Part shown: in pieces, positions 1 through 10,854 of the stretch
How positions within the stretch are numbered: the first letter of the stretch is position 1
Layout: each line of letters begins with the position of its first letter
From: Chamaea fasciata
Taxonomy: Eukaryota > Chordata > Aves > Passeriformes > Sylviidae
Direction: 5' to 3'
Assembly (NCBI GenBank): GCA_029207755.1
Contig: JARCOQ010000026.1
Location: forward strand, 992,001-1,056,000
DNA: 64,000 bases
Made by a program: the position numbers and the translations under genes
Notes under the pieces: generated by a model
The model's database searches: none
Told to the model about the DNA's origin: nothing
Seen by the model: the letters and a program-made list of their open reading frames with translations, nothing else

Positions 1-3000
1 GGGATGAAGAGCAGACAGATGATGTTGGAGGTGAATGCTACACACACAAAAAACACTGAGAAGGCCTGAAAGAGAGGAGGGAGGGGGATCAAGTAGAAGG
101 TTTGGTTATTCCAGGAAAAATAACCAATAGAGGGTTTTTTACAGGTATTAAAATACATAATATCTACAATACAATATAATAATACACATATAGTACATTT
201 TATACAAAATACCTAACAGCTGTAATTTTTATATCACACCAATCTTTCTAATATTACATGTTTATTTAATTTTAAACATATTAAAATATATTAATATATA
301 TAGCCCCAATATTTAAACATATTAAATACATTTTTATATATAACCCCCTATATATATAGCTAGACAGCATATGTCTGTGTGTATATACATACACATAAAT
401 GAATAAATTAAGATTTTGGAGAAATCTTTATTTCCACTGGCCACAGATAAAATATCCACCAGAGAGAAGAGATAAATCTGAGAAAACCCCTGTGCTGTGA
501 GGAGGGTTTCAGTGCCACTGGGGCAGCTGTGGGACGTGGAATAACCCCTGGAGTATCCCCTGGAATCTCTGGAATACCCCTCTGGAGTATTCCCCTGGAG
601 TATCCCCCGGAATACCTGAAATATATCCCCTGGAATATCCAGAGTCTCCCCTGGAATCTCCCCGGCACTCACCAGGCCCTGGTATCGGAAGGAGTCGTAG
701 ACGCTCCTGATGAAGAGCCAGAAGGGCCACAGGTACTCAAACCTGAACTCCAGCACAAAGTCTGCCAGCAGCACCAGCGCCCACACCACCAGGAACTTCA
801 GGTACAGGAACGTGCTGGGGGGGAAGGAAAAGGAGATTTCAGGGTCAGGGTTTGCAACAGGCAGACTGGTTTCTTTTTTCTTTCTTTTTTTTTTTTTTTT
901 AATTAAAATATTCAGAATTAAAATGAAGGATGGTTGTAATACACAGAAGGAAATGTCAGCCAAAATAATTTGATAATAAGTTTAGGGTTTGGGGTTTTTA
1001 TTATTATTATTATTCCATTACAGCAGGCCTGGTCTAATGAAGCTAATACTGAATTTGCATTTATTTTTCCTGATAAACAGCAGGGTCACTGCTCTCACCC
1101 AACTCCCTCTGCATTTCCCTGCCAGAGGTAACTTCTCCCAGCTGGAGTTGTCCTTTCCCAGCCCTGGAGCTCAGGAATTTCAGTGTTCCCCCGTTTAACA
1201 CCGACTGCAACACCAATAACCTCAGATGTATTTTAAGCCTCCAGCAATTTAAAGAGTATTCTGATACTGAGTTATCAGTGTGAGATTTGAAAACATTTCT
1301 GTGAAGGCTTAAAAACAAACAAACCAAGCCCCAGGAAAATGGAAGCACACAGGCCTGGGACCAGCCTGACTTCTGTTTATTAATTATTCCTGAGCCACAT
1401 TCCCATGTTCTGAGTCCCGCACTTGGAAGCACTGATGATCCTTCTTGGCAACAGAGCTTCCAAACACTCTGAGCTCAGACCCAAACAACACTGAGCCAGC
1501 AGCCCAATCCATTCTTCCAAAAAAAAAATGAGGCAAAACCCCTTTTTTCCCCCCAAACCCACCACCCCCAGATGTGTTACTCCCCAATACCTTGCTGCAC
1601 TCTGCTGGGTCAGAACAACAAAAAAAAAAAAAGGGGAGGCGGGTTAAAAATATTTTTTCTCTGTTAAATCAAATGCAGATTTTCCTTCCAGCGACTTGTT
1701 TTCCCTCCTCTCCCAGCAGAACTTTGCCCTGGAATGTTCGGTGGGAGGTGCCAAGGGTTTGCCAGGCAGGGTCGGGTTCCTGCCCTGCTGAAATCCACGG
1801 GGAAATTCTTATTTTTAGGAAATTATTCAGAACTTTGGGGAAGAGACAGAACACAGAATTTCCAGGGGAAGAGCTGGAAACGACCGAACTCGTGTAATTC
1901 TCACCCACTTGTCAGCCAAGGTCAGGTGCAGGGCACGGGGCTGGGAAATCACTGGGATTTTTTGGGAATCAGGGGTGGATGTGCCTCAGTGCCCTTATCA
2001 ACAGAACGGGGTAGGAAAAAACCAAATCCAAAAGCTGCAGGAAGCACTTGAATGTGATGGAAACAAAATTAATGGCGCACACTTGGGAGAGTTAAGGAAG
2101 TGCTGGTTTCATCTCTGATGGACACAGTCACCAACTACTGTTGGAGGAGAATGAAACTACAGTGTGTTAATTAAAAAAATCCCTCAAACCCAACAAGATA
2201 TCCCACAGCAAACCAAGCCACCCCAAACCCACCAAAACCCCTGAAAGGGTCACATTGTGCTGTGGATGATGCTTCCACAGGCTGCCTTTCCCTGTTTAAA
2301 GTTTAAATCCTCATCAGAAAGCTGGAAAAAGCAGCTGCATTCAGAGAATATTTGACACTAAAGGTGACATTTGGGGTCAGGCTCTGCAATTGTACCTCAG
2401 ATGTGAGGAATTCTATAAAACCATCCCAGCCAGGAGCTCCCTGTCCTGTTCAGTTGTCTTTTCCTGGGTTCCACTCGCGGTTGTGGTTGGTTTTCTCCAC
2501 GAGGAGACCCCGTTTTTCCCAGCAAAAAGGGCTGGCAGGGCGAATGCTGCCGCTCTGAAGTGCCACTCCAAGGGAAAGCTGAGCAAGAGTTCTGTAACTG
2601 CCATTAAAGTGATTTCTGAGATTAAATTCAGATCAATCCCAGGGCCCTGCTGACACTGAGCACCTCCTGAAGTGGAATTGGAACAATGCAACACTTGTAA
2701 AGAGGTTTTGCCAACAGCATTAAAGAGCCCATTTCTCACTGTCTGAAGGGCTCCGAAGCCATCCAGAATTCCAGGAGTGGAGGGAAGTTTAAAAACCTTG
2801 TGTTGGCCCAAAGCTCAGCTCCTGCTCCCCCCGAGGTGCTGCACAGGCAGGTTTGTGTCCAGGGAGAGCTCAAACACTTCCCCAAGGAATTAACAAACCC
2901 CCTGCAAAACCTTTTTACTGCAGAGCCTCGAATCTGTTCCACCGGAATTCTGAGGTGGATCCCAGCACGGGGGAAGGTCCTCGCAGATAAAACACCTAAA

Positions 3001-6000
3001 AATCTGTTACCCAATTTCCTGACACGTGTCAAAAGCTGTGCCCTGGGTGACCCGGCAGGGGTTTGAGGCCAGGGCTCTCCCCAGGAGATCTCACCCTGCA
3101 GGGGGAGAAAGGGAAGGGGAGGATGGACACATCCACGCCGCGGGCACAGGGCAGGGAGCAGCAGCGATCACAGCGCTGCGGTTCCTCTGAAAGGTCAATT
3201 CATGCCTCGTCTACACCGCACAGAAAGATTTATTCACGACCCCGCAGTGCCTCTGCTCCACCCCTGAATCTGCAAACAAATAATTTTCCTCCTCATCCTT
3301 GCTCCCCCTGCAAGTGCCAGATGCCATTTCCTTTTTTTCTTTTTTCCCCCTCTCCCTCTCTTGTTCTTTGTTCTCCTTCTCCTGCCCCGCACAAGCTGAT
3401 CTCTGCTGGCTGTAAGGTAACAACACTGCCGAAAACCCCGAGGAAAAGACCCAATTCTGCACCCCCCGAACCCAACCCGGGGCTCCACCGAGCTGTCATT
3501 TTACCCCGCTACGATCAGCAAGGCCCAAAGGCTTTTGGCGAGGGAATCCTGGCAGGTTCCACTCGGCAGCCTGACTCATCCCAGACAATGCAGTGGGAGG
3601 CATCCCCAGGCTGGCGGCGGCCCAAGGGCACAGGTGAGCTTTAAAAAAGGCGAATCGGAGCGTTTGAGTGAAATTACCAAATAATAAACACCCTCCCCCC
3701 CCCAAGAGCCAGCTCAGGGTTACCCAGCAGCCACAACACCGGGGATGCTGAGGGGAGATCAGGAAATAGAAAAGCTTCATGTAAATAAACACACAAACAG
3801 ATCTCTAAGATTGTTGTTAGTGGGCAGAAGTGGAACAGAGGGAGCCTGAAAGGCAGAAAACATCACTGCTGGCACTGGCCACCTCAAACACCTGCCAGCT
3901 ACAGCTTTGAAAAGGAAAAGAAATGCAGAGAATCCCAAGAAAACTCCCTGACTCCTGGATCTGTGTCTCGTCAGGGCACAGGAGGTTTCCACCCCTGAGC
4001 TGGGGCAGGAGGCAAAGGGAAAACCCCGCCGAGATGGGAGCCCAGGCAGCCTGGGAATTGAGCTGCACACACCAAAGCCGGGCTGACACTCCCTGTGCCA
4101 CAGCAGAACACGGTGAATGTGGGATAAATGACTCTGCAGCCCTGCACTGAAGTTCCAGTCATAAAAGGTTGCCCTGCTGCTTTGTTCCAGACCTCCAGGG
4201 CAGCTCCAGCACAAAATGCTTCACCCTCTAGAGGAAGCTGGTTTAAAATTAAAACAAAACAAAACAAAAAGTGCCAGAATAAATTAGCAGGAGGAATCAT
4301 TCTGGATTTTCAAGAAAAGCCTAAAAAAGGCCAAATTCCTAGAGGTAGTGCTGATGTTTTCCTACCAGTTTATCTGTCAGAAACCCAGCCCTGGGAACTC
4401 AGCCCTGGCAGGATTTGGGGTTGGCAGAGGGAACCAGGAGGGGTTTAGGGGTCGTGGCACCCAGGAATCCTGTCCTGGGCCACCAGGAGAGGAGACACCC
4501 TCCCCTTGGCTGCCAGCCCACGGAGTGTCTGCATAAAGGGCAATCTCCAGCCCCAGCTAAAATAACCCTGGCTCTGGAGGAACACGGAGAATTTCAGGAG
4601 CATTGTCAGGGAATCCAGGAGACAGCAGCCACCAGCTGATATGCCAGCACAACCAGGGATGTGTGGAATTCACCTTGAAACTTCCCCCAGCTCCAAACGT
4701 GGGACCAAGCAGAGGCAAAACAAGCAACACCAGCAACGCAGCTGGAGGACTGGAACCAGAACTGAACCAGAGCAAAGATGGGCACTGGGAACACTTAGGA
4801 ACGAGAAATCTTTGATTGTTTAACTGATGACAAGCTGCAATGAATGCTTTAATTAACAATTAAGGCTTTAATGCATGCACACTGCCAAAGGTAGGAGATG
4901 TTAAATCACTTCAGCATTTTTAAACTGTTGCCGTTGTTTTACATGGGGAGGGGCAAAATTTGGAATATAAACTGTGGAAATAAAAGATCCTCCAGTTCCT
5001 ACCGTGACTGTGGTGGGTTTGGAGATCTGCTGAAAGCTGTTATTTTAAATTATCATAAACTTCTTTCCACAGATCCTTCTAAAGAGCCAAAATCAACATT
5101 CAGAGGGACCATCCACATCTTCCAGTGCAGCCCAGGATTTTACATTTCTAACTCCGTATTGTTTTTCTCTCGCTTTTAACTATCTGCCTCAGTTTTAGAC
5201 ACTCAGTGAACTCTGCCACGAGAGCCTCCCTGCAGGACGATTCCTTCCCTGCTCCAAAACTGCTCATTTTCCCACCCCACGTGTCCAATGACAGCGGTGC
5301 CCGGCTCACGCTCCCAGGCTGGACAGCAGGTCTAATTTAAGATCAGGCTTAATTTAAAAAGCAAACAAAACAAAGAGTTAAGCATCCCAATCCTGCTGTT
5401 TGCTCAGCCTGACTGCTCTGCCCATAAACCCGGGATGCTTCCTCCTGATAACTGCATTTACTGGGTCTGTGTAAGCTGATGGGGACAATTAAGATAAGCT
5501 GAGTAAATAACTGCTGTAATTACAAGAATTTTTAGACAACTGTAGTTCAGGGAGATGTTACCAGCATGTGATCACTGAATTATGGCATGGAGAGAGAAAA
5601 AAATACTAAAAACCAAATAAAATAAAAAGAGAAAGTTCCCAAATTCATGTAGAAGAACTTCCCTCTGAATTTCCCAAGGGAAAAGCCCTTCCCACGATTT
5701 CTTTCCTTTCTGTGGGACAGCACTGAGGACACTGATTGTTCCTGTTCAGCAAAACAAAGGCTAAAAGTCCCATTGCTGAACCAAAACACCCCAGGAGAAG
5801 CAAAGGCAGAGGTGCCTGTGAGCTGCTCCCAGGACTGCAGCAGCGATTCCTGCTGCACTCACTGAGCTCCTGGAGCTCCTCTGAGCTCCCTCCTTCTCTC
5901 ACCCCACCTTCCCTGCCAGTCACCTCAACGGCAAATTCTATCCACATCCAAAAGCCGTTTGGAATGACTTTTGAAACCCACTTCTAAGCAATCCCTGACA

Positions 6001-7469
6001 CATTTGAATTATTCTTCACCTTGAATGATAATTTCTACCCGAGGGATGCTTTCCTTCACCATTCCAGGCAGCGTTTCCCCCAAAACCTGAGTGTCTAAAG
6101 CCAAAAGACTCTCCACTCTCCCAGATTCACCACAAGTGGGATAAGCAGCACGCTGGGAGAGTTTTATTCCTGTCACAGTTCCCCAGCAGCTGCTCCCCTC
6201 GTGCAAGGGAACATCTGAATTGTATGAGCTCGCTCAGGTTTCCAGGCGCTGCGTTCATCAGCCCCACTGAACTAGAAACAGAAATGGGCCAGCAGCACGT
6301 TTACTACGGCTCTCACACCCTGCTGCTGATTGAGAGACGTGGAATTATTCTGCATTCCACACAAAACCTCGCAGAGCTCTAAAACACCCTTTAAACAGGC
6401 TCACAGCGGCGGCGCTGGGACACAAATCAGCGTTTTGGTGCCTTGTGAACGCCTGGAAAACACATCCCACGTGCATCTTCACTTCCCCGCCGTTCGTTTC
6501 CTCATTCCCCGGGTCAGGGCACCACACCGGCCCAGCCATCCCTGCCCCGGCAATTCCCAAAACACCCTCCTGCTCCCACAGCACGGGAAAGACAACTCTG
6601 TGGATCCCTGCGAGAGGAGGCGAGGCGGCAGCCCGGGGGTTCTGTCCCCGAACGGCCGCTGAGGGTGAGCCCGAGCCCCCGGGAGTGCCCGGCCGGGAAA
6701 ACTGCCCGGGAAAACCTCCCTGAGGAGACACAGGGAGCTCTGCTAGCTCTGGTAGTGTCCAGCCGTGAAACCCACCGGGAAAAACTCCCTGAGGAGACAC
6801 AGGGAGCTCTGCTAGCTCTGGTAGTGTCCAGCCGTGAAAACCCACCGGGAAAACCTCCCTGAGGAGACACAGGGAGCTCTGACATCCCCGGCAATGTCCA
6901 GGTGTGAGAGCCACCGGGAAAACCTCCCTGAGGGGACACAGCCCATACTCGGAGCTCTGGTAATGCCCAGCTGTAAGACCCCACCAAGAAAATCTCCCTC
7001 AGGACACACAGGGAGCTCTGACACCCCTGGCGATGTCCAGCTGTGACATCCCACCGGGAAAACCTCCCTGAGGACACACAGCTGGGACCCGGAGCCGTGT
7101 CACCTCCGGAGCCCGCAGCAGAACCCCCGGGGGTGACACAGGGCGAAGGCCCCGGCGCTGGGCGCGCACCCCCGGCCCGGCTCGGGCCGCTCCCTGCCGG
7201 CAGCACCGGCAGCACCTTGGCCAGCAGCTGCCCCGGCCCCGCCGAGCCCCGCGGCCACGGAGCGCCCGGGGCGGGGCAGCGCCTGAGGGGCGGCCGGGGC
7301 GCCATGACGGTGACAGGGCCGGGGGGCGGCCGGGGGGGCCCCGGCGCCTCGAACCGCCCGCTCCCGGCGCCGCGGCGGCCGCTCGGTACCTGCCGTAGAT
7401 GCCCTCGGTGATGCGGTTCCGCTTGAGCGGCCGCCGCAGTTTGCTGCAGTCCGCGCTCCGCCGCTTCAT
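1..7469 (-). CDS. MACO1: Macoilin (MACO1/TMEM57), 5' part: first three coding exons
   Basis: Coding exons on the minus strand are 7390-7469 (start ATG at 7469-7467), 673-814 and 1-65, the last cut by the window edge. The exon 1 peptide starts MKRRSADCSKLRRPLKRNR and runs to EGIYG. A split serine codon joins it to exon 2 (TFLYLKFLVVWALVLLADFV, then FRFEYLWPFWLFIRSVYDSF and RYQGL). Exon 3 gives AFSVFFVCVAFTSNIICLLF. All donors are GT and acceptors AG, and phases fit. These are the three N-terminal membrane segments of macoilin, a conserved ER/nuclear-envelope multi-pass protein with a long C-terminal coiled coil, linked in nematodes to neuronal excitability. The C-terminal part lies outside the window. 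Intron 1 is about 6.6 kb and intron 2 about 0.6 kb. Recognition is from close identity with human macoilin as remembered; the residue-5 Ser (Asn in human) is the only clear change in exon 1. Confidence 0.96.
545..663. repeat. Degenerate minisatellite in MACO1 intron 2
   Basis: About eight imperfect copies of a 13-16 bp unit of the type CCCCTGGAGTATC / CCCCTGGAATCTC. The array ends about 10 bp from the 5' splice site of MACO1 exon 2 (GT at 672-671). Confidence 0.8.
815..6680. other. MACO1 intron 1, no gene seen
   Basis: Intronic sequence with short homopolymer runs (T-run near 884-900, A-run near 1620-1633, C-run near 3692). I see no splice-flanked coding exon, no RNA gene and no recognisable transposon in it. 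Open frames here are short and lack family resemblance. Confidence 0.6.
6690..7085. repeat. Tandem repeat, about 65-70 bp unit, in promoter-proximal MACO1 intron 1
   Basis: Six diverged copies whose core reads CACCGGGAAAACTCCCTGAG followed by GACACAGGGAGCTCTG and a variable segment ending in GTCCAGCYGTGA. Copies start near 6697, 6770, 6840, 6910, 6980 and 7050. The array lies 300-700 bp inside the gene from the MACO1 start codon. Confidence 0.9.
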
Positions 7470-8850
7470 CCCGCCGGCCCGGCCCGGCCCGGCCCGCCCC
7501 GCTCACGGCAGCACCATCCGCCCCCGCGGGGGGTTCCGGAGCGCGGGGCCTTTTTTTTTTTTTTTCCGGTTTATTTTTCTTTTTTTCCTTTTTTTTTTTT
7601 TCCTTTTTTTTTTTCCCCGGGAAACAAAGAAATAAAAATAATTCCTGGTCCGTCCCTCCCCGCCGTGTCCCCCCGCGCAGCCGCCGCGCAGCGCCCCGCC
7701 TCCCCCCGCGCGGACCAATCAAACGGTTGAGCCCACCTGAGTGACGGCATCTCCGACCACTCAGCAGTGAAGATACGCAGATGGACGGTGGAATGGACAA
7801 ATCGCAGTGCCGGAAAGTTAAGCCCGCCTCGTGCGGCCGCGCGCCACGCCCATCAGGATGAGTGAGCGCCCTGTAACCTAATCAGAGAGGATAATTAATG
7901 AGTGATGGCCCCTCAACCAATCAGAACGTAGATTTTGGTCTCCCCCGCCCACTGTGCTGCAAGCTGGTTCCCGCCCCTCGCGGTGACCGACAGCAAAGCT
8001 GCCCAACGGAAGACAACCAGAAAAATAAAAGGACAGCTCAGCCATCCACTCGGAAACGGAAGAGGGAGGGCTCAGTTTCCTCTGTCACCGTAGCACCGAG
8101 GTGCCACCTCTCCTGCTTGATTGACAGCGTCGCTGGCAAATGGGCAGCTGGGGAAGGGGACACAACGTCCCCGGTGCAAAGGCAGGCAGTGACAGTGTGT
8201 ACCGCCCCCTCAGCGCGGCCTCCTCCGCCGCCGCCTCACCGCAGGGCAAAATAACCCCCGGGGTGACGATGGGCCGCGCCGGCCAATAAATAGCGCGCGG
8301 AGCTGAGTGACAGGCGAGCGGACTAATCGCAGCGCAGGACGCGGGGCCCTTAACCGGCCGGTGCTGATTATAGGCCAATCAGAGGGCAGGAGGAGCAGCG
8401 CTCGGCCAATGGCAGGGCAGTCCCTAAGGGCGGCCTGTGGGGAGAGGGCGGGCGTTCAGCGCGGGGCGGGGCCGGGCGGGGCTCGCCGCTGTCACCGGGG
8501 GCTGCCGAGTCACGGCTGGGACCGGCCGCGGCCCCGGCCCCGCTGTGGGCCCCGGCCCCGAGCCCCCGCTCCGGAGCTCCGCTCGCCAAGGCCGCCCGGC
8601 CGAGCCCCCACCCCCGGGCCCGCCGTTGGGGTCTCCCTGGAGCCCCCGGCCCGAGGCCGCTGTGGGAGCCGTGAGGGGAACAATGGCGGCGCCGCTCCTG
8701 AGGGAGGCCGCAGCGCGGTGCCCGCGGCCCGGGCTGCCCCGGCCTGGCCGGGCGCTGGGCTGGGTGCCGCGGGCCTGCCGGGGGTGATGGAGCTCCCAGA
8801 ACGAGCGTCAGGCGGTGATGGGCTGGGCGTGAGGATCACTGGTCCCAGAA
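7100..8850 (-). promoter_or_regulatory. CpG-rich 5' region of MACO1
   Basis: Dense CpG flanks the MACO1 start codon. It is interrupted by a pyrimidine tract (7550-7618) about 100 bp upstream of the ATG on the minus strand. A second CpG-dense block lies at 8200-8800. The transcription start is probably between 7470 and 7550, but no TATA box fixes it. The second block could be a separate or divergent start: a short open frame beginning ATGGCGGCG lies at about 8692 on the plus strand but has no further support. Confidence 0.65.
7713..8412. promoter_or_regulatory. Cluster of CCAAT-box (NF-Y type) motifs
   Basis: CCAAT motifs in the plus direction occur near 7714 (ACCAATCA), 7917 (ACCAATCA), 8281 (GCCAATAA), 8375 (GCCAATCA) and 8405 (GCCAATGG). 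Related CTAATC/CAAATC variants lie near 7800, 7878 and 8325. Several share a flank of the form YAATCRSAG. NF-Y binding is known for CCAAT; its role here is inferred. Confidence 0.55.
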
Positions 8851-8914
8851 CGCCGCTAAAACTGTCCCGGGAGGAGTCGGGGTGTTCTCCTGGTAGTGGA
8901 GTTGTAATTTAGAA

Positions 8915-9125
8915 TTGGAGCATCGTGGATTGGTTTGGGCTGGAAGAGACCTTGAGGATGATCGTGTTCCACTCCTGCCATGGGCAGGGGCACCTCCCAC
9001 TGTCCCAGGGTGATCCAAGCCCTGTCCCGCCTGGCCTTGGGACATTTCCAGGGATCCAGGGGTAGCCACAGCTGCTCTGGGAAACCTCATCACCCTCCTG
9101 GGGAAGAACTTCTCCCTAATAAAAA
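8915..9125 (-). mobile_element. CR1 LINE 3' fragment
   Basis: It carries the typical avian CR1 3' UTR words: GGTTTGGGCTGGAAGAGACC, CTGCCATGGGCAGGGGCACC, CCAAGCCCTGTCCCGCCTGG, CCACAGCTGCTCTGGG and the tail-side CTTCTCCCTAAT. The sense strand of CR1 is the minus strand here. Confidence 0.85.
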
Positions 9126-9129
9126 AGTC

Positions 9130-10025
9130 ACTTGATGCTTCACCCTGTCCAACATCACCAACTTTTGGTCTCTGTTTGGTAGGATAATCTGTGAATCTGA
9201 GCTTTTACACCTTTCCAGTGTGTCATCCTGAGGGAAAAGGGGTGAATTCCTCCCCTTTGGGGGGTTTTCCCGGGATGTTAACACTGCTGGGATTTAGCAG
9301 CAGGTAGCAAAAGGGCTCGTTGTGTTAGCTGAATTAATTCCTCATTTCCTGCTTCAGCTGCTCTCCTGTCTAGAGAAAGTTCACCAGGTGTTCTGGTTCT
9401 GTCTGAATTACACCCAGGCTCACAGAATTCCCAGGAAAAGGACCTGAACGTGGATCTTTCTGCATGAGGATTTTCCTGAAGCCAGGGCAGTGCTTTGCAT
9501 GCCTGGGAAAGGTTGGTGTTTTGCTATTGTTTAGGAGTTTCTGAAGTAAATGCAGGTATATTGAACTATATTAGGCCTAAACCAAAGCTGGGAAAGGGCT
9601 TTGCTATGAAAGTGGTGTGACATTAAAGCAGTCTGATGTTGGATGGGAGGAAGGTTCAGGTTATCACCACAAACCACACCTTGCAGAGATGCTGTGCACT
9701 CTGTTATTGTGCCCTCCAGCCCGGCTTGGCAGGAGGGACGCCCTGAAATTGAGGTGAACTGTGAGTTTTCTGGGTGTGTTTTTGCCTGATCAATGTCCCT
9801 GTCACCAGCAGGTGGCTTTGTCCCTATTTCTGAGCACGTTTCTCCCCGTTTCTGGGCTCTCTCCTCAGGGTGTGCTGTGCACAGAGCAGAGTCTGGGCTG
9901 TGATTACAGTGCTTTAATCTGAACTGCCTCGGCAAGGAGGGAAAAATGAGCAGGGAAAAATGTTCCTCCAGTGCCTGAAGGAGGGTTATAGAGGGAGGAG
10001 AGGGATTTTTATACGGCAGGACACG
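9130..10025. other. MACO1-RHCE intergenic stretch, nothing assigned
   Basis: Ordinary non-repetitive sequence between the CR1 fragments. No coding exon or RNA gene is seen. Confidence 0.5.
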
Positions 10026-10027
10026 GG

Positions 10028-10264
10028 GGAATGGCTTTGAACTGCCCGAGGGCAGGGGTGGAGTGGATGTTGGAAAGCAATTCTTTGTTCAGAGGGGGTG
10101 AGGCCCTGGCACAGGTGCCCAGAGCAGCTGTGGCTGCCCCTGGATCCCTGGCAGTGCCCAAGGCCGGGCCGGACAGTTCTTGGAGCACCCTGGAATATTG
10201 GGAAGGTGTCCCTGGAGTGGCACTGGAGGGGCTTTAAGTTCCCTTCCCACCCAAACCATTCCAT
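10028..10264 (+). mobile_element. CR1 LINE 3' fragment, opposite orientation
   Basis: It reads GTGAGGCCCTGGCACAGG, CCCAGAGCAGCTGTGGCTGC, GTGCCCAAGGCCGGGCCGGA and ends GTTCCCTTCCCACCCAAACC, the CR1 3' end in sense on the plus strand. Confidence 0.85.
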
Positions 10265-10569
10265 GGATCCCTGAAGTGTCCCTGGAGCTGTTCCCATGGC
10301 CCTGTGTGAACAGCAGCCTGATCCTGCAGCAGCAGAGGGGATGCCGCACCTCCAGAGCTCCCTGATTCCCAACCTGCCCTTGGGTTGGATCCCTCAGTGC
10401 CAGGTTCATTGTGGGGATGTGTGTGCAGAGCTGTGGGGTCACCCTGGGGCTCTCAGCAGGACCTGCCCACCTTTCTGTGCCAGCACCTGGGGCCAGGTGA
10501 GCACACAGTGATTCTGCTCGTGGTGTCCATGGTGTCCTGGCCCTCTGGCCGGGCTGCCAGGCCCCAGCA

Positions 10570-10630
10570 GCTGGAATATCCCAGCAGGAGTGTCCCAGCA
10601 GGAATGTCCCAGCAGGAGTGTCCCAGGAGC
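10570..10630. repeat. Short 15-bp tandem repeat upstream of RHCE
   Basis: About four copies of CCCAGCAGGAGTGT, with the variant GGAATGT. Confidence 0.75.
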
Positions 10631-10685
10631 AGGGCAGGGCTGGCAGTGGCTGAGCTGGGCTGGCTCCGGGCTCCTGCCGCAGCAC

Positions 10686-10730
10686 AGATAAGGAGCTGCT
10701 CCCTGCTCACGCCTCTGAGCCCTTTTATCT
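10686..10730 (+). promoter_or_regulatory. Two GATA motifs upstream of the Rh gene
   Basis: AGATAAGG at 10686-10693 and TTATCT (inverted AGATAA) at 10725-10730 lie 125-170 bp before the RHCE start codon. Rh blood group genes are erythroid and GATA-1 dependent in mammals, so these are plausible core promoter sites. No experiment supports them here. Confidence 0.5.
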
Positions 10731-10854
10731 CCCCCTGAGCTCTCAGTGCTGGCCCCCCACAGTCCCCTGCTGTTGGTGTGAGGGCACTGGGACGCTTTTC
10801 CAGGGAAAAGGAAGAACAATCCCTGTGTGAGTGCTGGATGTGGCCGGGAGCACC

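Noticed and set aside
6514..7800. Minus-strand 428-codon open frame
   Set aside because: It reads through MACO1 exon 1 in another frame, the 67-bp array and a pyrimidine tract. Only 7390-7469 is coding, in a different frame.
10831..10854. Upstream GTG in frame with the RHCE start
   Set aside because: A non-ATG codon; the ATG at 10855 in CACCATGCC context gives the expected N terminus.
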